Positions 7,601-11,943 of a DNA stretch of 11,943 bases are shown here, piece after piece. The first letter of the stretch is position 1. Each line of letters begins with the position of its first letter. Under the pieces are notes generated by a model. The model was not told the DNA's origin, did no database searches, and worked only from the letters and a program-made list of their open reading frames with translations. The stretch spans positions 1 through 11,943 of the forward strand of contig RMBW01000340.1 of the NCBI GenBank assembly GCA_004009845.1. Reading direction: 5' to 3'. Origin of the DNA: Davidsoniella eucalypti (lineage: Eukaryota > Ascomycota > Sordariomycetes > Microascales > Ceratocystidaceae). A program made the position numbers and the translations under genes.

Positions 7601-9262
7601 CAGCTTAAGATCAATCTTCGGCTTCATCTTTTGCCATGAGTCTCCCAGTAGTAAAGCTAGTAAGTTCTGTGCCTCAACTACCTGCTCTCTAGCCGCTCTT
7701 GTGAAGTCTTGGATCATGATACGTTCTCCATTATGAAACAAAGACTCGCCATCCTCAGCCCAACGAACAGACGGCTGTCCGCCCATGCGTGACCGCCAGC
7801 CCTTTCCGTATGCCATCCAGCCGATGATAGTGCTGATGACAGTATATGAGCCAGTGCACATCCAAACTGCATGCTGCTCCCGGAATTCCTTCACCGACTC
7901 AATATCACCTTCGTCGCTACTCCGGGGTTTGCTGTCGAATACGGACTCAAGGAAAAACAGTCTTGACCACCACAAGATAGCAGCCAACAGTCCAGTATAT
8001 AAGTGCGGCTCAGTATAACCAAGCGGCTGTAAGCGAATGCCTAGAGCTGCACAGAAGCACAGAAGCGAGCTCGAGTATATGTGCCCACCAACCAGAGTCT
8101 TGATCGAAGCTACCATGAACGAAAAGACAGCTCTGTCAAGCTCCTTGTAGACATTATCATGAAGTCGGCCGTCTTCTATAGTTTCGTCTATAGTTTCGTC
8201 TTCGTCGTCATGATCTTCGTTCCGATGATATCTAACATGATTTCGTTTGATGTTGATGCTCTTCTCAAGCTCCTGTACGACAGTGCACAGCAGATTCCAC
8301 TGCTCATCCGTGAACTTAACAGCCAATTGCTTCATGGCCTCGTCTCGTCCAATGCGGTGTGCTCGCCAGCACAAGCCCAAGTATCGTTGTCCCACAGTTC
8401 GGTATTTGACCATCGACGCTTCTTTGCCTTTCAATCCAAATGGCATTCCGTTGGGAGCAGTAGTCATGATACTGCCGAGCCATTGAAGTGTTTCGGTTGG
8501 CACACTATCTAATCGCCAGCTGCATCGTTGGATCTCACGATCAAAGCTCTCCCCGAGACGGAGCAGCATATTTCGTTCATGCACAGCCTGTTCGGTTTGT
8601 TGGTGGACTTGCTGGGCTTTAGCATTCTTGGCTTGAATCCATTCGGCAGCCTCATAGATTTTTATCAAATCACGCGACTCAAAGTGCTTTACCCATTGTA
8701 GCCTCTTCACCCACGACGAGTCTCGGTCCATGTCTTCCTTCAGGTCTCCTATCCGAAGTCGTTCGGCATCCTCAGAAGCTAGCATGGCCTCACAGTCGGT
8801 TAACATGAGCTCCATTGGGTTGGTGCTTGTCTGTTTAGCTAACTCGGTGCCAAAATTGGCTGCACCATCGCTGACAATCCAGTATCGGGCAAAGTTCCGG
8901 TCCATCCAAGTCTGTAATAGTACAATCTTCGACTTGGGGTCTAGAGATGTATGCCCTACGTCTTTCCAGTGGCGAGTGATATTGTCCTTGCATGTTGTGA
9001 GATATCGGCACATAGAACAACTGTATCCGCGGCGGACAGCAAGTCGTTTGATAGCTGGACTTCCATCGGGGGGGAGAGCATGCACTTTTTCAGCTAAATC
9101 TTGAGTGCCATAGTAATCGATGATATTTTTGATAGTCTCTCTTTTTACTTTGTGCTTGCCACGAAAGTGTGTTTCGATGCTCTTTCCTGGGCGAATTGCT
9201 GCCTTACACGGGAGGCAAATAAGTAGTTGATGTTGTTCGTTAAGCTCAACAAAGTCTTCCAT
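4685..9262 (-). CDS. Telomere-linked RecQ-like helicase with C2H2 fingers and a probable tyrosine-recombinase-like domain
   Basis: Single exon, 1525 aa, ATG at 9260-9262, TAG at 4685-4687, no break. The start fits the family: the first finger follows at once (C16-x2-C19-x12-H32-x4-H37), then a second (C82-x2-C85-x12-H98-x5-H104), as in fungal OrsD/DUF3505-type N-termini. Residues about 600-845 look like a tyrosine-recombinase core: RGPEL with R629, K663/K665, R753, then H811-x8-Y820. The helicase core spans about 900-1230: Q918, GAGKS with K944, DECH 1036-1039, TAT 1068-1070, GTGID 1189-1193, Q1214-x2-GRGGR. A RecQ-type zinc subdomain follows (C1264, C1281, C1290, C1293). The C-terminus has more Cys/His (C1374, C1377, C1428, C1429, C1432, C1439, C1452, H1454). 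The known family role is ATP-driven 3'-5' DNA unwinding in the nucleus; a role in end maintenance or self-spread is inferred. It reads toward the telomere and is much richer in G+C than its flanks. Confidence 0.93.
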   Translation of the reverse strand: MEDFVELNEQHQLLICLPCKAAIRPGKSIETHFRGKHKVKRETIKNIIDYYGTQDLAEKVHALPPDGSPAIKRLAVRRGYSCSMCRYLTTCKDNITRHWKDVGHTSLDPKSKIVLLQTWMDRNFARYWIVSDGAANFGTELAKQTSTNPMELMLTDCEAMLASEDAERLRIGDLKEDMDRDSSWVKRLQWVKHFESRDLIKIYEAAEWIQAKNAKAQQVHQQTEQAVHERNMLLRLGESFDREIQRCSWRLDSVPTETLQWLGSIMTTAPNGMPFGLKGKEASMVKYRTVGQRYLGLCWRAHRIGRDEAMKQLAVKFTDEQWNLLCTVVQELEKSINIKRNHVRYHRNEDHDDEDETIDETIEDGRLHDNVYKELDRAVFSFMVASIKTLVGGHIYSSSLLCFCAALGIRLQPLGYTEPHLYTGLLAAILWWSRLFFLESVFDSKPRSSDEGDIESVKEFREQHAVWMCTGSYTVISTIIGWMAYGKGWRSRMGGQPSVRWAEDGESLFHNGERIMIQDFTRAAREQVVEAQNLLALLLGDSWQKMKPKIDLKLLADNMIRLGAGQSFATNTNNKWLEPGPSLVIRQLSTSIWDSSRHVFKIDGTNRRLRMFREVLMLLVHVWGGLPGRGPELMTLRHCDSWQLMRNVFVFDGQVMIVTDRDKMKAIRDNSRKVSRFLPENIGQMVVAYIAWLIPVERVLRSECNLAKANNEQLEFMWHDGSSTVWDTDRLSQKLARVFQAATGVRLGVGRYRVVAIELGRHIRGLVLNQIETRVDDDDADDDDIEVDPITGEPVHCGGSWNIIWDLASTHGSRVARQHYAVHIGFPGKLQPEMIASFKEISRLWHQFLEGDESQNGKRKRPDQEAECETKRQTDTSSKKRIRYKLPLRTANVSVDQEMQTGLRTLLGPDATWRSAEQRESMREILALQDGESLISVLPTGAGKSILFMLPATMQSGGVSIVVVPFVALMEDLFTRAVAMGVDCIRFESSLHAGREGLPRAARLVIVSADTITAGEFSAYADGLLCTGLLQRIFIDECHTIIMDIGYRGKLGELKSLNRYNCPLILLTATLPTVLEDWFRKQMLVEAAVTIRARTTKLNCRYKVDQVKPGGYAVEKRVIEIVKPLSTSMSGRQKGVIYCRSRAKCEFLAKQLGCDFYHSFMENSKREEALSKWVEGRGHRWISATTSLGTGIDVEGITVVIHAEQPYGLVDFVQQTGRGGRRPGDVVQSIIVYNGKPSWEKEHSSFIEQANRAEMESFVSTSECRRKIIGRFMDGITDESCNDIVGAELCDICQVQVQAAAAIAAAAVATPQTTAVDLGISETSQTTAVNLSNDKANRQQAMAQVDDRWMRFGKEEGESAHALFRWLDEVGEECTSCHVQSQFYKRLTGISQDAMRHASQGVSECTKRWTGVEYDSARKKIRFAQFSCCFTCKLPLDWCELTKVKAGKGFRCGHIDKVLPVVLMAIKNQKNQNLAKKEFDIDVKEIDFYKWLGERRQFHDTQGTNMLALWEAIIMEAYKDEFFKI
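5270..5329 (-). repeat. In-frame 21-bp repeat in the helicase linker
   Basis: Bases 5270-5290 and 5309-5329 match at 19 of 21 positions with a 39-base period, so the reading frame is kept. They encode QTTAVNL and QTTAVDL (residues 1312-1331). Just upstream in the protein is an Ala-rich run (about 1299-1309). The segment looks like a flexible, repeat-expanded linker between the zinc subdomain and the Cys-rich C-terminus. Confidence 0.7.
6899..6937 (-). repeat. GTC/GAC triplet run coding an acidic insert in the helicase
   Basis: The + strand has GTCGTCGTCGTCTGC followed by more GTC triplets. Read on the minus strand it gives Asp776-779, Ala780, Asp781-784, then IEVD. The acidic loop lies between the proposed second catalytic Arg (R753) and the H811/Y820 pair of the recombinase-like domain. 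It probably arose by triplet expansion. Confidence 0.85.
8175..8198 (-). repeat. Two perfect 12-bp units inside the helicase gene
   Basis: TCTATAGTTTCG occurs twice head to tail (8175-8186, 8187-8198) and encodes a repeated DETI within the acidic stretch at residues about 351-365. The 12-base period keeps the frame. It looks like a low-complexity expansion in a spacer between the N-terminal part and the recombinase-like domain. Confidence 0.8.
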
Positions 9263-10012
9263 GACTTCTGATGATTTAAAATCAAGTGTAAATAATGCAG
9301 TGAAATAACAGTGGATATGGCTATATCAAGATAAAAAATATTAATGCTTAGTTAAAACTATATAGTGAGTCAGGATCACAAACTTACAGTTATTAGTTTG
9401 AGGAATAAGAATTGATTGAATTAAGAAGTGATTCAATTTGAGATTGTTGTTGATTGCAATTATTAAGGTACTAAAGTGAGTAAAGTGTACACTTTAATAC
9501 AAGAATCAAGATATACAAAGTTATAATTGACTTTGTCGTTGTATGTTATTCAGTAAACAAATACAAACAAGACTTTACTCCTGACCTTATCAATGTGGTT
9601 TCTTAATTTGTGGCTGGCTATTTGTAGGTAGCGGTGTAGCTAGAGTGACAGTCAATGAATAGTAATCATAGTGTAGTTGTGGCAAGAGACACTTACGTAT
9701 GGTTATCGTTAAAGTATAGTAGATCGTGTTTAGTCCCTAAAAACCCATGATAGCCGCAAAAAACAGCGAACTTTATTTATACTAAAAGCAATTCAATTTA
9801 AATAAATAACAGCCCTGCAGTCATTGTTTTATGCGTAGTGAATTATGTACTAATAGAACAGGTGTGGTCGCTTATTCTTTTACAAGCAAATTCTATGACT
9901 TATGCCATTAATTCAAATATAGATTACCTATTTATTCAAGATGTCTTGTATAAAGTATGTCTGTATCTTTAAAAACCAAGTCTTCAATCTTATCTTCAAT
10001 CAAGATGTTTCT

Positions 10013-10129
10013 CTACATCACCTTGAGTGCTTATTGTGATAGTACTTGACATATTTGCTTCTAACATTTTACATCATGCCTTATATGACTAGTTAATACA
10101 AATTCTTGTACATCACTCTTAGTGCTTCA
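10013..10129 (+). repeat. Short diverged direct repeat, two copies
   Basis: CTACATCACCTTGAGTGCTT (10013-10032) recurs as GTACATCACTCTTAGTGCTT (10108-10127), about 95 bases apart, with a few substitutions. It is a weak signal that could be a decayed duplication like the one in the left spacer. Confidence 0.4.
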
Positions 10130-10347
10130 TTAGTATGTAGACCTGCCCTTGGTGTACTATAGCTTGCCTTTTCTAGTGCGTTTGCCCCAGTAAATTTATT
10201 CCAGTGCTATTTGAGTCCAAATACTAGTAGTACTGCTGCGGCTCTTTTAAAGCACAGTTCATAAATTATGTGCTCCTCAGTGAAAAGAAACAGAAACATT
10301 CATTGGATATGTAGTATGTCCGTTGTTTTTGTGGGAATGCAAAAGAT

Positions 10348-10375
10348 GGAAAAAAAAAGAAAAGAAAAAGAAAGA
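10348..10375 (+). other. 28-base pure purine tract
   Basis: An unbroken run of A and G (GGA, nine A's and more, with scattered G's). It is simple-sequence DNA, the longest purine-only stretch noticed here. It could favour nucleosome exclusion or an unusual helix, but there is no direct evidence of function. Confidence 0.6.
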
Positions 10376-11185
10376 CCTACTCCAGGTATGTTTGGTACCA
10401 TCTTTTTTGTCCAAGCATGTAGACTTATATACAGTGGCTATAGGTATAGTAACAATGACCGAGCAACCCTTGTGTAATTATAGTAGAGAATTTGTGATTA
10501 GAAACACTGACAACTGTGGCTGACATAGAAGTAAATAGTAACTCGTTTGTGAATGTGTTGAGATTAGAACAGTGGGACACGCTTTACTACAGGCGACAAA
10601 CTATAAATTGCTCAAGATAAACCGTTTTTAGGGAACCTCGGCAAGCCAAATTCATGTGTAACCTTCAAGACAGATATCAAAGTAAAATAACTATTAACTA
10701 ACTAGGCACTACTACGTATCTGTAAATTTATTGACAAGACTAATGACACGAGGCTTTAAGTTATAGTGAATATCCCTAACTTTTGAAATATACTTAACCA
10801 AGACCTTATATCCCTAGCAGTCATATCACATTGCAATAACATGCCACATGGCATTATTAAAAGTAGAATCAGAAGTTCAAAGAACTAATATGTCATGAAG
10901 TTCTATATAGAAATATACTACTAAAGTTTTACAAAACAATAACAAAACGAGAAAGGCCATGATCAAATGAATCCAGAAGATGAAGTAGGAAGCTAGCCCA
11001 CAAGGAAACAACAGCTAGCTGTTGGGTTATCCAAGCATCTAGGACATGGAAAATATAACTCCTATGCAATATAAATATCGCAAACCAGCAGGAGAGGCAA
11101 GAAAGCAAGTCATAATATAATACCATTGGCTCTGCGAGCGCTTGTATGGGGGTTGTAAGAAAAGTCATCAAAATTACCCAGATAT

Positions 11186-11784
11186 CTAAGCATCAGGGGA
11201 AACAGCAAAGCTGCCCTTCTCGCAGGTGTGTTCCTGGGTAGAGTAGACCTGGTTGGTGTTGGCCTCCCACGAAGGGTTGGTGACGACACCAGTGTCAGTG
11301 CACTGGAGGTTAGGGGCGAGGTGACCGGTCTTGTTGAAACTGTGGTATAGTTAGCAAGTTGATCAAACAGATATATCAGATTATAAAGAGAATAGACTTA
11401 CGCGTTACTGCCGCACTGCCACGCCTGGTTGATGGTAAACAGACCCGACTCGGCAACGTACTCGAACTTCGTGGACTGGACGGTGGTACCGACGCAGTCA
11501 TAGTACTGGCCAGCAACGAAGAAGTTGGGGTAAGTGGTGCTGAAGGCCTTGCACTCAACAGCACCATCAATGGCAGCGTTGGTCGCATTGAAGCTAACAT
11601 AGCCCTGGGGGACGGAGTGAGCGGGGGTGCTGAAGGTGTTGGTCCAGTGGAAGTCGAAGTCAGTGATGTCCCAGCTCAGGAAGTTGTTGGAAGACTCAAG
11701 ACAGCCGAGCTTCTCAGTCTGAGGAAGAGCAACGGCCATAACGCCGGCAGCGGCAATGACAGCAGTGAAGACAGTGGAAACCAT
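11186..11784 (-). CDS. Secreted six-cysteine protein, AA1-like (Alt a 1-type) family, two exons
   Basis: Exon 1 is 11402-11784 and exon 2 is 11186-11339; joined they give 178 aa and a TAG stop. The start ATG at 11782-11784 (context CAAAATGG) is preferred over an in-frame ATG at 11842-11844, because it puts a signal peptide first: a hydrophobic run from residue 4 to 20, likely cut after AVA near residue 19. The mature part has six cysteines (C28, C78, C97, C124, C141, C167), enough for three disulfides, and two N-glycosylation sequons (N66-A-T, N130-K-T). The layout (SWDITDF, FSTPAH, YDC, INQAWQC, YSTQEHTC) recalls ascomycete AA1-like proteins, small beta-rich secreted proteins of mostly unknown role. 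The family call is from pattern memory and less sure than the gene model. No neighbour hints at function. Confidence 0.82.
11340..11401 (-). other. Spliceosomal intron, 62 nt, phase 2
   Basis: Minus-strand donor GTAAGT (11396-11401), branch-site match TTGCTAAC near 11350-11357, acceptor CAG with its AG at 11340-11341. Reading through would hit a TAA at once (11398-11400). Splicing restores a frame of 50 more codons with two further cysteines. The last exon 1 bases GC join T of exon 2 to give Ala128. Confidence 0.92.
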
Positions 11785-11943
11785 TTTGAATATTGGAAAG
11801 GTAGTAAGTGGATGATAGATGAAATGTTGGTAGTTGGAATGCAAAGATGTGCTTCAAATGAAAGATTGAATAAGTTGAGTTGGTAAAGATGAAGCAATGT
11901 AAGATGCAATGTAAGATGCAGAGCGAATGAAGTGATGATGGGG
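11785..11943 (-). promoter_or_regulatory. 5' UTR / promoter-proximal region of the secreted-protein gene
   Basis: On the coding strand this stretch is rich in C, T and A with little G, as is common around ascomycete transcription starts, and it ends with CAAAATGG. An upstream in-frame ATG (11842-11844) would add 20 residues before the signal peptide and is judged untranslated. The window stops before any clear core promoter element, so borders are uncertain. Confidence 0.5.
11894..11917. repeat. Two perfect 12-bp units GCAATGTAAGAT
   Basis: Head-to-tail copies at 11894-11905 and 11906-11917, followed by a third GCA. On the coding strand of the secreted-protein gene this reads ATCTTACATTGC twice, about 110-135 bases upstream of the start codon. 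It could be a doubled regulator site or a chance slippage product. Confidence 0.7.

Larger units (their letters stand above)
9263..11185. other. AT-rich non-coding spacer between the two genes
   Basis: About 1.9 kb without a convincing gene. The part next to the helicase start has more G than C on the + strand (13 G to 5 C at 9361-9420, 14 G to 3 C at 9421-9480), the reverse of the left spacer. The helicase promoter should lie in its left part and the 3' UTR of the secreted-protein gene in its right part, but no diagnostic box is certain. It holds a purine tract and a diverged direct repeat, listed separately. The rest shows nothing I can name. Confidence 0.7.

Noticed and set aside
10268..10477. 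Two overlapping + strand frames of 66-69 codons
   Set aside because: They depend on the purine tract for a Lys-rich segment and show no family signal.
10929..11171. 80-codon minus-strand frame with hydrophobic stretches just after the secreted-protein stop
   Set aside because: No recognisable motif, AT-rich composition and a position expected for the 3' UTR; hydrophobic residues are common in T-rich frames.
11842..11844. Upstream in-frame ATG as start of the secreted protein
   Set aside because: It would put 20 residues with His, Tyr and Pro ahead of a well-formed signal peptide; the inner ATG has the better context.
11359..11886. 175-codon open frame on the + strand
   Set aside because: It is antisense to exon 1 and the intron of the secreted-protein gene, whose signal peptide, splice sites and cysteine pattern are far better support.

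Overview
The window is a chromosome end from a filamentous ascomycete-type fungus. It opens with 16.5 perfect CCCTAA units (the C-strand of a TTAGGG telomere). It holds an intact helicase gene of the fungal telomere-linked RecQ type, and it ends with a small secreted-protein gene split by a typical 62-nt fungal intron (GTAAGT donor, GCTAAC branch site, CAG acceptor). No species can be named from the sequence.

Layout: (1) 1-99, telomere. (2) 100-4684, an AT-rich, non-coding subtelomeric spacer with strong C-over-G skew on the + strand. It is not featureless: it carries a three-copy 19-bp GC-rich tandem repeat with a hairpin partner (1585-1659), an old tandem duplication (3224-3830 / 3831-4478), and four copies in both orientations of a roughly 52-bp sequence, three of which lie between short direct repeats like insertions. 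(3) 4685-9262, minus strand, one uninterrupted 1525-codon gene reading toward the telomere: two N-terminal C2H2 fingers, a central region that looks like a tyrosine-recombinase catalytic domain (R629, K663/K665, R753, H811, Y820), a complete RecQ-like ATPase/helicase core with a four-cysteine zinc subdomain, and a Cys-rich C-terminus. (4) 9263-11185, a second AT-rich non-coding stretch, with skew turned toward G in the part next to the helicase. (5) 11186-11784, minus strand, a two-exon gene for a 178-aa secreted six-cysteine protein resembling the AA1-like (Alt a 1-type) family, with its promoter/5' UTR running to the window end.

The two genes do not appear to form a pathway. The helicase is best read as a chromosome-end-associated, possibly self-propagating gene. 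The secreted protein is an example of the secreted or host-interaction genes often found in fungal subtelomeres. The most interesting points are the probable recombinase-helicase fusion next to a telomere, and the short insertion-like repeats in the spacer.
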